Source: an uncultured bacterium (lineage in GTDB: Bacteria > Verrucomicrobiota > Kiritimatiellia > RFP12 > UBA1067). From it: a DNA stretch of 52,935 bases. Within the stretch, counting starts at the first letter, position 1; each line of letters starts with the position of its first letter. The notes below the pieces were generated by a model. It worked only from the letters and a program-made list of their open reading frames with translations. It was not told the DNA's origin and made no database searches. Position numbers and translations under genes: made by a program. Positions 32,812 to 40,758 of this stretch are shown here, one piece after another. The stretch is taken from assembly GCA_902776615.1 (NCBI GenBank), contig CACYQU010000008.1:1-52935 (forward strand), read 5' to 3'.

Positions 32812-33822
32812 ATGAAAAACCTCCCGACAAAGGCTGACGCAAGAGGCGCGTCGTTTTCCGTATCCGACTTCATCGAGGCCGGCGGAGACAGACTGCGCCT
32901 TAGCGTCATTGCCGGCGGGAGGAGCCTCGATCGCATGGTCGAGGAACCGATACTGAACCGTCCGGGCCTTGCGCTTGCGGGGTTTTACGATCATTTCGCC
33001 TGGCGGCGGCTTCATCTGATCGGACGCGGCGAGGTGGCTTATTTGCGCTCGCTGGATTCCGCAACCAGACTCGGGCGAGTCAAGGCGATGATCGACCGCA
33101 AGGCGTTCTGCTTCATTTTTACGAATGGCCACGTGCCTTCAAAGGATGAGGTGGAAATAGCCGAGGCGTCTGGCGCAATACTGCTTTCGACGCCGCTCAA
33201 GACGCGCGTGTTCGCCAATCAGGCGACGTTCGTGCTGGAGCGGCTCGCCGCGCCTTCGGCCACCATCTACGGGACGATGGTTGAGGTCGCAGGCGTAGGG
33301 GTTCTCTTTGAGGGCGACCCCGGACTAGGCAAGAGCGAGACGGCGCTGGGGCTTGTAAAACGGGGCGCGGCGCTGGTGGCCGACGATCTTACCTGCGTGC
33401 GCAAGGATGTCGGAAACGACACTCTCTACGGTTCGGCAAGCGAGTCGACTGCGGGTTACATGGAGATACGCGGAATCGGAATAGTTCACATCCCGAGCAT
33501 GTTCGGAGTCAATGCCGTGCGCGACGAAAAGCGCGTGCAGCTGGTGATAACGTTCAAGTTGCTGGACGATGTGCGCGGCGAAATCGACCGCATAGGTCAG
33601 CGTCGCAGGTTTAGGACAATCTTGGGGGTTGATGTTCCTAACGTGGTCATACCGGTCTCCGAAGGCCGCGATCTCGTGAATCTTGTCGAAACCGCAGTGC
33701 AGCAGCAGAAGTTGATCTTTGCAGGGCACCATCCGGTTGCAGACCTTTCGATACGTCTGCGACGGCGTGCCGGTAAAACCAAATATAATTTTGCGAAAAA
33801 GAGGGAGAAAATCAATGGCTGA
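32812..33822 (+). CDS. hprK: HPr kinase/phosphorylase
   Basis: Phosphorylates and dephosphorylates the regulatory serine of HPr in response to metabolic state. The N-terminal domain (about 1-140) leads to the catalytic part with P-loop GDPGLGKSE near 168-176 and the family signature MEIRGIGIVHIP near 222. The 336 residues are usual. Its stop overlaps the ptsH start by 8 nt, so kinase and substrate are made together. In this setting HprK probably links carbon state to transcription or LPS export, since no PTS permease is present in the window. Confidence 0.93.
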   Translation: MKNLPTKADARGASFSVSDFIEAGGDRLRLSVIAGGRSLDRMVEEPILNRPGLALAGFYDHFAWRRLHLIGRGEVAYLRSLDSATRLGRVKAMIDRKAFCFIFTNGHVPSKDEVEIAEASGAILLSTPLKTRVFANQATFVLERLAAPSATIYGTMVEVAGVGVLFEGDPGLGKSETALGLVKRGAALVADDLTCVRKDVGNDTLYGSASESTAGYMEIRGIGIVHIPSMFGVNAVRDEKRVQLVITFKLLDDVRGEIDRIGQRRRFRTILGVDVPNVVIPVSEGRDLVNLVETAVQQQKLIFAGHHPVADLSIRLRRRAGKTKYNFAKKREKING

Positions 33823-34099
33823 GAAAATCACACGCGAGTTCACGCTACTGAACAAGTACGGAATGCACGTGCGTCCGGCGGGCCTTTTTGCAAAGGTCGC
33901 CAGCCGCTATGACGCCGAAGTTGAGGTCGAAAAAGACGGCAACGTCGTTTCCGGCAAATCAATTATGGCTCTCATGACACTGGAGGCGACGCATGGAGCC
34001 GTGCTAAAGGTGACTGCTGCCGGCAAGCAGGCGAAGGAGGTCCTTGACGAACTTGAGGCTTTGATCGGCCGCAAGTTCGACATACCTGATGAACAGTAG
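33815..34099 (+). CDS. ptsH: Phosphocarrier protein HPr
   Basis: Small phosphocarrier between Enzyme I and its targets. The 94 residues have the catalytic histidine H18 in YGMHVRPAG (usually GLHARPA) and the HprK-regulated serine S49 in SGKSIMALMTL. The frame is open 32 codons upstream, but the HPr fold begins with MAEKITREF at 33815. GAGGGAG lies 8 nt before that ATG. A TATAAT at 33784-33789 inside the end of hprK could give a second transcript. It overlaps hprK and is followed by ptsI. Confidence 0.93.
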   Translation: MAEKITREFTLLNKYGMHVRPAGLFAKVASRYDAEVEVEKDGNVVSGKSIMALMTLEATHGAVLKVTAAGKQAKEVLDELEALIGRKFDIPDEQ

Positions 34100-34106
34100 G
34101 TCTGAG

Positions 34107-35876
34107 ATGACGACACTCGCGGGCATAGCGACTGCCCGCGGTCTGGTTGCGGGGCCCGTCTTCCTTTACAGGGGAGATGGTGAAATACCCGTTCCGGAAT
34201 ATGTTGTCGAATCAGGCCGCGAAGAAGACGAGCTTCGCAGGTTCGAGCGCGCCGTCGCCGAGACCAAGCGCGATCTTGAAAGTCTGATATCGGTTCTTCG
34301 GGAACGCACCGGGCGTGCAGACGTGCGCGTGTTCGAGTGTCACCTGATGTTCTTGGAGGACCCCACTTTCTCGTCCGATGTTCGCAGGCGGGTTGTGACG
34401 GATCATGTGAATGCCGAGGCTGCCGTCAAGGCGTTTACAGATAAAATGCGCGCCCAGTTTACGCGCATGAACGACCCGTACTTCCGCGAGCGCGTGCGGG
34501 ATTTCGATGACGTGGAGCGTCGGTTGCTCATGGCGCTCACAGGCTTCGCCCAAGACACCCATATGGAGTTGAAGGTTCCGTCTATAATCATAGCCGACGA
34601 CCTGACTCCATCGGAAACAGTGCGATTGCCGCGAGAGAACGTGCTTGGCTTTGCCACGAACGGCGGATCCGCCACGAGCCATGTGGCGCTTCTCGCCAGG
34701 GCGATGGCGATTCCCGCCGTAACGGGACTTGTCGACATTACTTCCAGGGTCAAACCCGGGATGACGGTTATTCTGGATGGCAGCAACGGCGCTGTCACGA
34801 TAAATCCCGACAAGCCTACAATGGCGCTCTACGAAGCGATGCAGCGTCACCGTCGCGAGGTTGAAGCTGCCGCATCGGATGGGGCTCCGGCTGGCACTCT
34901 TCGTGATGGCGGCGAGGTCAAGATTTTCGCCAACATACATCCTGGCGTGCCTGTATCGGGGCTTCGGGAACTCGGCGCAAGAGGTGTTGGCCTTTATCGC
35001 AGCGAATACCTGTGGCTCAACCGCGAGTGCGAGCCTACCGAGGAAGAACAGTTTCAGGCGTATCGCGAAGCCGTAGAGCAGGCGATGAAGCTTTCGCCCG
35101 ACGCTTCCATAACGATTCGCGCACTGGATATCGGCGGCGACAAGACCGTAAAGGGGATTTCCGCGCGCGAAAACAACCCGTTCCTCGGCAATAGGTCGGT
35201 ACGTTACTTGCTGTCCAATCTGGACGTTTTCAAGAAGCAGCTCAGGGCGATACTGCGCGCGTCGGCTTATGGCAAGGTGTATACAATGTATCCGATGGTA
35301 AGCTGCGTCGAAGAGCTGAACGAGGCCGCCGTAGTGTTGGCAGAGGTCAAGCGTTCGCTGGACGAGGAAGGTGTCGCCTATGACAGGCACATGCCCGTTG
35401 GCGCAATGATTGAAATTCCCTCGGCGGCAATAAACGCAGATGCGATTGCGAAGCGCGTCGACTTTTTTTCGATAGGGACCAACGACCTTATACAGTATAC
35501 TATGGCCGCCGACCGCAGCAATGAGGCCGTGGCCCATCTATACCAGCCGACGAACCCGGCGGTTCTCTACCTCATGCGCCGTGCGATAGATGCGGCCCAT
35601 CGCCATGGAATACCGGTAAGCGTATGCGGCGAAAGCGCCGCAGACCCCATTGTCGGTGTGCTTTGGGCGGCCATGGGGATTGACATGCTTTCCATGTCAG
35701 GCACTTACATACCTGTAATGGCAAAGCTTTTCAGGCGTCTTTCGCGAAGTGACCTTGATGAATATGCGGCGCTTGTCGACGGCCTTGACACAAGTATCCC
35801 CGCCCAGGAAATTTTCGATTCCTGCCGCAAGTGGATGCTCGGCAAGATTCCCGATCTTGACGACCTTCTGATGTGA
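34107..35876 (+). CDS. ptsI: PTS Enzyme I
   Basis: Transfers phosphate from phosphoenolpyruvate to HPr. The active-site histidine is H192 in GSATSHVALLARAMAIPAV. The PEP-binding barrel has GVGLYRSEYLWLNRE, MYPMVS and the C-terminal cysteine in SVCGESAADP. The 589 residues are a full-length enzyme without a GAF domain. I chose the ATG at 34107 (MTTLAGIATARG), where the family starts; an in-frame ATG at 34089 would overlap ptsH. With no EIIA/B/C genes here, HPr and EI may serve mainly regulation. One-base overlap with the next gene. Confidence 0.94.
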   Translation: MTTLAGIATARGLVAGPVFLYRGDGEIPVPEYVVESGREEDELRRFERAVAETKRDLESLISVLRERTGRADVRVFECHLMFLEDPTFSSDVRRRVVTDHVNAEAAVKAFTDKMRAQFTRMNDPYFRERVRDFDDVERRLLMALTGFAQDTHMELKVPSIIIADDLTPSETVRLPRENVLGFATNGGSATSHVALLARAMAIPAVTGLVDITSRVKPGMTVILDGSNGAVTINPDKPTMALYEAMQRHRREVEAAASDGAPAGTLRDGGEVKIFANIHPGVPVSGLRELGARGVGLYRSEYLWLNRECEPTEEEQFQAYREAVEQAMKLSPDASITIRALDIGGDKTVKGISARENNPFLGNRSVRYLLSNLDVFKKQLRAILRASAYGKVYTMYPMVSCVEELNEAAVVLAEVKRSLDEEGVAYDRHMPVGAMIEIPSAAINADAIAKRVDFFSIGTNDLIQYTMAADRSNEAVAHLYQPTNPAVLYLMRRAIDAAHRHGIPVSVCGESAADPIVGVLWAAMGIDMLSMSGTYIPVMAKLFRRLSRSDLDEYAALVDGLDTSIPAQEIFDSCRKWMLGKIPDLDDLLM

Positions 35877-36958
35877 TGGCGGATGTTCGCTCGGCAAGGC
35901 TTGTGATTGTCGGCGGAGGTGCCGCCGGCATGTTTGCCGCCGCTACTGCGGCAGAGCGTCGCATACCGTGCGTTTTGATCGAGCGCAAGGCGCGTCTTGG
36001 CTCAAAGGTGCTCATGACCGCGAATGGCCGATGCAATTTCACGAAGGACATTTCTCCCGATGATTTCCTGCGCGACGTCGGGCCATGCGCCGAATGGGTT
36101 TCCCGGGCTGTTCGGGAGTGTCCGCCGCGCCAGATAATACGCGGGTTCCGGTCTCTTGGCATGCCTGTTCGCCGCATGGCGGATGGACGCATGTTCCCGG
36201 CTGACGGGAAGGCTGCGACAGTCGTTCATGCATTCGGCGACCTTCTGCGGGACGAGGGCGTGCCGGTTATAACGAACTGCCCGGTCACAGGAATCGTTCC
36301 GCGCCACGGAGAAGGGTTTGTGGTGAAGACGGCAAACTTTGATCTGCAGGCCGAGAACGTGCTTGTCGCGACAGGCGGCGTGAGCTATCCTAAGACAGGA
36401 TCTGTCGGCGACGGACAGAACTTTGCGAAGGCTCTGGGCCACAGAATCGTTCCGTATAGGCCGGGACTCATCGGTCTTGAAACTGACGACAGACGCATAA
36501 CCTCGCTCGCCGGAAGACGTTTTGAAGACGGACGGGCAAAAGTGATTGACGGCGCCGGGCGCGTCCTTCTCGATTGGCGCGGAGAGGTGGATTGCGAAAG
36601 TTTCGGGCTGAGCGGCGCGGCGGTCTACAACTGCCAGCGCTTCATCGAGCATGCGAAACCGCGCGACTGGACGATCGAGGTTTGGTTCGGACACGAACGG
36701 CTGTCGTTCCGCAACTTGCGCCCGCGTCCGCTGAAAGAATCGATCGTTACGATAGGCGGCGTGTCGCTCGACGATGTCGATGCCAAAACAATGATGTCGA
36801 AGAAAGTGAAAGGTCTTTATTTCGCCGGAGAAATCCTCGATATCGATGGTCCGACAGGCGGATACAATCTGACGCTTGCCTTCGCGACGGCACGAAAAGC
36901 GGTGTCGAGTGTGCAAAATTTATCATACCCGGTTGACTTGCGAGGCAAGAAAAGGTAA
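35876..36958 (+). CDS. YhiN/HI0933-family flavoprotein
   Basis: FAD-dependent oxidoreductase of the HI0933 (YhiN, aminoacetone oxidase-like) group, with unclear physiological substrate. The FAD loop IVGGGAAGMFAAA is near residue 10, the group motif NGRCNFT near 50, ATGGVSYPKTGS near 165, and PTGGYNLTLAFATA near the C-terminus. The 360 residues are about 40 fewer than usual, the loss lying in the middle insertion domain. The ATG at 35876 overlaps the ptsI stop by one base (TGATG). Last gene of the kdsA-to-ptsI run. Confidence 0.85.
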   Translation: MADVRSARLVIVGGGAAGMFAAATAAERRIPCVLIERKARLGSKVLMTANGRCNFTKDISPDDFLRDVGPCAEWVSRAVRECPPRQIIRGFRSLGMPVRRMADGRMFPADGKAATVVHAFGDLLRDEGVPVITNCPVTGIVPRHGEGFVVKTANFDLQAENVLVATGGVSYPKTGSVGDGQNFAKALGHRIVPYRPGLIGLETDDRRITSLAGRRFEDGRAKVIDGAGRVLLDWRGEVDCESFGLSGAAVYNCQRFIEHAKPRDWTIEVWFGHERLSFRNLRPRPLKESIVTIGGVSLDDVDAKTMMSKKVKGLYFAGEILDIDGPTGGYNLTLAFATARKAVSSVQNLSYPVDLRGKKR

Positions 36959-36961
36959 AAT
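36933..36961 (+). promoter_or_regulatory. TTGACT-17-TAAAAT promoter of surface protein
   Basis: A classical sigma-70 arrangement: -35 TTGACT (36933-36938), 17-bp spacer and -10 TAAAAT (36956-36961). It differs from most promoters here, which rely on an extended -10. The leader is about 30 nt with AAGGAG before the ATG. Confidence 0.65.
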
Positions 36962-36999
36962 ACACTCTCAATTTTTCTAACCAAAGTAAGGAGTTACAG

Positions 37000-37704
37000 A
37001 TGAATCGTTTGATAAAGACCGGAATCGCGGCGCTGTCTATGGCTGCCGTTTCGCCCGTATTTGCTCAGGATGTCGAGGAAACGGGTGTTGTTGGGTGGAC
37101 GCCGCTGGCAATCGGCATCGCCACGCCAGTTCAGCTGCCGTGGGGCATAGAGAGGTGGGATGTCTTTGGTCTTGACGTCAATCTCCTTTATGCCGATGCG
37201 CCGAAGATGTATGGTCTTGGCGTCGGAGGCCTTGGGCTTACCACGCGCGACGACTTGATGGGTCTTGGCGTTGGCGGTCTTTTCAACTACGCAAGCCGCG
37301 ATGTGTACGGGCTTCGTGCGACTCTCGGCGCCAACATCTGCCGTGGAACCGTATATGGCCTTGATGTAGGTCTGGTCAGCTATCATCATGTCGTCCGTGG
37401 CGTCGACGTGGAGCTTCTCGGTTCGATTTACGACGAGCTCTACGGCCTGGAGGCCAGCCTTGTGGTCAACTTCGCCCGTGAGATGAGCTATGGCTGGACA
37501 GCCGCCCTCGGCGCGAACATTGCCGAGAGGGCTTATGGCTGCCAGACCGCGCTTGTGTTCAACCATGCGAATCTTCTGCATGGTTGCCAAATCGGTTTGA
37601 TCAACTTTGCCGATGAGTGCGAGTGGGGCTTTCAGATTGGTCTCATAAACGTGATCATGAGCAATACGCTCAAGGTTCTGCCGATCGTAAACGGCTACTT
37701 CTGA
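37000..37704 (+). CDS. Surface repeat protein (LA_2272-like)
   Basis: Exported protein with a signal peptide (about 1-22, ending in VFA) and about ten repeats of 13-16 residues. Each repeat opens with Tyr/Met/His/Trp, Gly and a hydrophobic residue (YGLGVGGLG, MGLGVGGLF, YGLRATLGAN, HGCQIGLIN, WGFQIGLIN). This spacing suits stacked beta strands at the outer membrane or cell surface. The last two repeats and the PIVNGYF end resemble the LA_2272 surface-repeat family. Function is unknown. It has its own classical promoter and an AAGGAG site. parB follows 9 nt later. Confidence 0.75.
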   Translation: MNRLIKTGIAALSMAAVSPVFAQDVEETGVVGWTPLAIGIATPVQLPWGIERWDVFGLDVNLLYADAPKMYGLGVGGLGLTTRDDLMGLGVGGLFNYASRDVYGLRATLGANICRGTVYGLDVGLVSYHHVVRGVDVELLGSIYDELYGLEASLVVNFAREMSYGWTAALGANIAERAYGCQTALVFNHANLLHGCQIGLINFADECEWGFQIGLINVIMSNTLKVLPIVNGYF

Positions 37705-37713
37705 TAGTTAACC

Positions 37714-38730
37714 GTGCCAACCAAGCCGTCTACTCCGTTTCTCAAGAAAGCGACAGGTGGCGCAAAGCCATCTGCCGCGGCGGACGGTCGCAAGCGGCAT
37801 GGCCTGGGCAGAGGGCTTGACTCTCTTATTCCGTCTTCTGCGAAGGCCGCGGCTGCGACGCCTGCTTTGGCTGTTGCGGCCGCGTCGTCGCACGCGAAGC
37901 CTGCCGCGCAGCCTTCCGGCGCTCCGCTCGAGTTGAATATCCTCGAGATTGAGAGAAGCCCTTATCAGCCTCGTCGCGATTTTAGCGAGGAAGAGCTCAA
38001 GGGCCTTGCCGAATCGCTGAAGAACAACGGCCTTGTACAGCCGCCAACCGTCAGGAAGAATTCTTCGGGTCGCTATGAACTCATATCCGGCGAGAGGCGC
38101 TTGAGAGCTGCGCAACTTGCGGGGTGGAGCAAGATTCGCGTGACAGTGGTCGAAGCCGACGACCAGACGGCCGCTGTCATGACGACGACCGAGAATCTGC
38201 AGAGAGAGGACCTGAATCCAATCGAAGAGGCTGTAAGCTATAAGACGCTTCAGGATGCTTTCGGGCTTACGCAGCAGGAAGTGGCGGAGAAGGTCGGCAA
38301 AGGTCGAGCGACGGTTGCGAATTCAGTAAGGCTTCTTGAGCTTCCGGAGGAAGTAAAGACGCTTGTTCAAACCAAACTGCTTTCGGTCGGTCACGCGAAA
38401 GTTCTGCTTTCCGTAGACAGCGAGAAGGACAGGATTCTTTTTGCGCGGGATTGCGTAAACAACCAGCTTACGGTAAGAGCTCTTGAAAAGCGGGTCGCAC
38501 GCCTCCACATGCCAGTTGCGGAGCGACCGCGCGGAACACCGGATATTCCTGAAGGATATGTGCGCAGTTTGGTGGACAAGCTTAAAAAGCATCTCGGTTG
38601 CGCTGTTCGCCTTACAAGCGGTATGACGCACGACAATGGTCGTCACACCAAGGGTGTTTTGGAGATAGATTTTTACGATAATGACGATCTTGATCGCATC
38701 ATATCAATGATAGGGCTTCAGGTCGACTAA
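37714..38730 (+). CDS. parB: Chromosome partitioning protein ParB
   Basis: CTP-dependent clamp that loads at parS and spreads to organise the origin region. A disordered Ala-rich start (about 1-70, with GLGRGLDSLIP typical of ParB) leads to the CTP-binding domain (SPYQPRRDF, ISGERRLRAA) and the helix-turn-helix (ENLQREDLNPIEEA, LTQQEVAEKVGKGRATVAN). The C-terminal dimer part is present; 338 residues in all. The start is a GTG. No parA is adjacent, and I found no full parS in this window. It shares a transcript with the surface protein. Confidence 0.93.
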   Translation: MPTKPSTPFLKKATGGAKPSAAADGRKRHGLGRGLDSLIPSSAKAAAATPALAVAAASSHAKPAAQPSGAPLELNILEIERSPYQPRRDFSEEELKGLAESLKNNGLVQPPTVRKNSSGRYELISGERRLRAAQLAGWSKIRVTVVEADDQTAAVMTTTENLQREDLNPIEEAVSYKTLQDAFGLTQQEVAEKVGKGRATVANSVRLLELPEEVKTLVQTKLLSVGHAKVLLSVDSEKDRILFARDCVNNQLTVRALEKRVARLHMPVAERPRGTPDIPEGYVRSLVDKLKKHLGCAVRLTSGMTHDNGRHTKGVLEIDFYDNDDLDRIISMIGLQVD

Positions 38731-38731
38731 T

Positions 38732-39592
38732 ATGTTAAATGCATTGATCTTGGCGGCGTCGGTTGCGTTTTCGGCTTCTGACGCCCAGTTCGCATACAGT
38801 TGCGCCAGCAATTTTGTAAACGAATGCACTCCTCGCGACGCTGGAACTGTGCGAGGGAAGATTGCGGCCAACTGGATATTGGACAAGGTTTCGTCCGAAG
38901 GTGTTGACATACGCCGTGACGTATTCAAGGCGGATACTCCGAATGGAGAGCGAACTTTCACAAATCTGTATTGCGAGTTCCGCAAAGACCAATCCGCAGA
39001 CTGGGTGGTCGTCATGTCGCATTTTGACACAAAGCCGGGTTCGGACAGTCCTGGCGCCAATGATGGCGCATCCACTACTGGTTTGTTGATGGCACTGGCA
39101 AGATCTGTCGCCGAGAGGGGATTGCCGAAGGGCAATCTCATGCTGATTTGGACCGATGGAGAAGAGAGCATGCACGGATACGCGGCGGATGATGGTTTTT
39201 GGGGCTCGCGCCGAGCGGTGGATGAAATTGTCAGGCGAGAGCGCCGCATTCGTGCTGCGATATGCATTGACATGCTTGGAGATAGGGATCTCAAGGTAAC
39301 CGTCCCTGCGAACTGTGACGACACGCTTGCCAAGATATCCGTGCACGCTGCCCGCAGGGCCGGGTTGGGAGAAGGTTTTGTCTCCAGGATTGCCGAAGAT
39401 GTAAAGGATGACCATCTTGCGTTTGCATCCAAAGGGTGGAGGGCTATAGATTTCATAGATTTCGATTACGGCAGCTCGCCAGGCCTTAACGATTGGTGGC
39501 ATACACCGGCCGACACTGTGGACAAGATCAGCGTCGAGTCTCTGCACAAGAGCGGGCGTCTTGTGGCCGAAATGTTGAATATACTTCTATGA
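38732..39592 (+). CDS. M28-family zinc peptidase or cyclase
   Basis: Zinc enzyme of the M28 aminopeptidase/glutaminyl cyclase fold. A signal-like start (MLNALILAASVAFSASDA) is followed by metal-ligand motifs SHFDTKPG, GANDGAST, DGEES, DMLGD and the final WHTPADTVDKIS. The phrase IDMLGDRDL near 182 recalls the glutaminyl cyclase subgroup, while ANDGAS is nearer to aminopeptidases, so either activity is possible. At 286 residues it is a single-domain enzyme, probably periplasmic. It starts one nucleotide after the parB stop. Confidence 0.8.
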   Translation: MLNALILAASVAFSASDAQFAYSCASNFVNECTPRDAGTVRGKIAANWILDKVSSEGVDIRRDVFKADTPNGERTFTNLYCEFRKDQSADWVVVMSHFDTKPGSDSPGANDGASTTGLLMALARSVAERGLPKGNLMLIWTDGEESMHGYAADDGFWGSRRAVDEIVRRERRIRAAICIDMLGDRDLKVTVPANCDDTLAKISVHAARRAGLGEGFVSRIAEDVKDDHLAFASKGWRAIDFIDFDYGSSPGLNDWWHTPADTVDKISVESLHKSGRLVAEMLNILL

Positions 39593-39675
39593 TGAATCGC
39601 CCTGTCGCTTCGGCTTGTCGCCGGACGGTCGATTCTGCCGTTCGCACAGGCATTTGGACGCGCGGCGCAAACTTA

Positions 39676-39684
39676 TGGTATAAT
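39676..39684 (+). promoter_or_regulatory. Extended -10 promoter of DUF481 gene
   Basis: TGG-TATAAT, 42 nt before the ATG at 39727, in a 134-nt gap after the M28 gene. A short GCCT-AAGA-AGGC hairpin lies in the leader. Confidence 0.68.
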
Positions 39685-39726
39685 ACACACAAAGCCTAAG
39701 AAGGCCAATATCAAGGTAAACAAAAA

Positions 39727-40749
39727 ATGACAACAAAGACACTAGCATTAGCGGCGGCCATCGCCGCCTCTGTAACAGCGTTCGCAGACAAGGTAACGCT
39801 AAAGTCGGGTTCATTCCTGACAGGTACGGCCGACGTCATCCGTGACGGCGAACTCAAGTTTAAATCCGATGACCTTGGAGAAGTCTCCATAAAGGTTGAG
39901 AACATTGCCTCGCTTGAGAGCGACAAGACCCACGTTGTCCAGTACAAGGACGGCACAAAGGAAGAGTTGGCCGTTACTGTGACGGACGGAAAACTCGTTG
40001 TCGACGCAAAGCCGGTCAATATGGACGATGTCAAGACGACTGATCCCGAAGAAGAAAAGTGGCATGGTTCGATCAATGTCGCCTACAACTCGACGCGCGG
40101 CAATACATACAACAACTCGGCTAGCGTGATAGCGAACGTCAACCGCCGTTGGGAAGAGGATCGTGTAAACGTCGATTTCGGCTACTACTACACCGAGACC
40201 GGAACTTCCAAGCACGACAAGGACAAGACTACCGATCGTATGGAGCTTGAGGGGCAGCACGACCACTTTTGGTCTACCCGCGTGTACACGTACGAGAACG
40301 GGCGTTACGAGCGCGACGATATCGCAGGGCTCGATTTCCGCGTCCGTCTGGGCGGCGGTCTCGGCTACCAGTGGCTTGACAAGGAGAATTTCGAAATGAC
40401 TGGCAAGTGGAGCTTCAGCCAGGAGGCTGGTTTTGCGTGGGTGCGCACCGACTACAAGGAGAAGTCCGATGACGCAGAGAAGAGCTATGCCACCTTCCGC
40501 TACGCCCATCACCTCAAGTACTATCCGAAGTGGAACGAGACTGTCGAGTTCTTCCACAACTGCGAGTACATGCCTGATGTCGACGATTCCGAGATTTATC
40601 TGGTCAAGGCCGATGTCGGCTTCACGACGAAAATCATAATGGACTTCGACCTTCTCTGCAAGGCCGAGTGGGACTACAACAGCACGCCGAGCGCCGGACG
40701 CAAGTCGAGCGACACGCGCTATATTGTCGGCCTCGGATACAAGTGGTAA
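39727..40749 (+). CDS. DUF481 outer-membrane beta-barrel protein
   Basis: YdiY-type (DUF481) outer-membrane protein. A signal peptide (about 1-20, ending TAFA) is followed by a small beta domain (KVTLKSGSFLTGTADVIRDGELKFKSDDLGE-like region, about 21-105) and a barrel of alternating aromatic strands. It begins WHGSINVAYNSTRGNT and ends in Y-K-W, as barrel proteins should for BAM recognition. The 340 residues fit the family. The function of DUF481 proteins is not established. It lies 9 nt before the radical SAM gene and may share its transcript. Confidence 0.82.
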   Translation: MTTKTLALAAAIAASVTAFADKVTLKSGSFLTGTADVIRDGELKFKSDDLGEVSIKVENIASLESDKTHVVQYKDGTKEELAVTVTDGKLVVDAKPVNMDDVKTTDPEEEKWHGSINVAYNSTRGNTYNNSASVIANVNRRWEEDRVNVDFGYYYTETGTSKHDKDKTTDRMELEGQHDHFWSTRVYTYENGRYERDDIAGLDFRVRLGGGLGYQWLDKENFEMTGKWSFSQEAGFAWVRTDYKEKSDDAEKSYATFRYAHHLKYYPKWNETVEFFHNCEYMPDVDDSEIYLVKADVGFTTKIIMDFDLLCKAEWDYNSTPSAGRKSSDTRYIVGLGYKW

Positions 40750-40758
40750 TCTGAAAAA

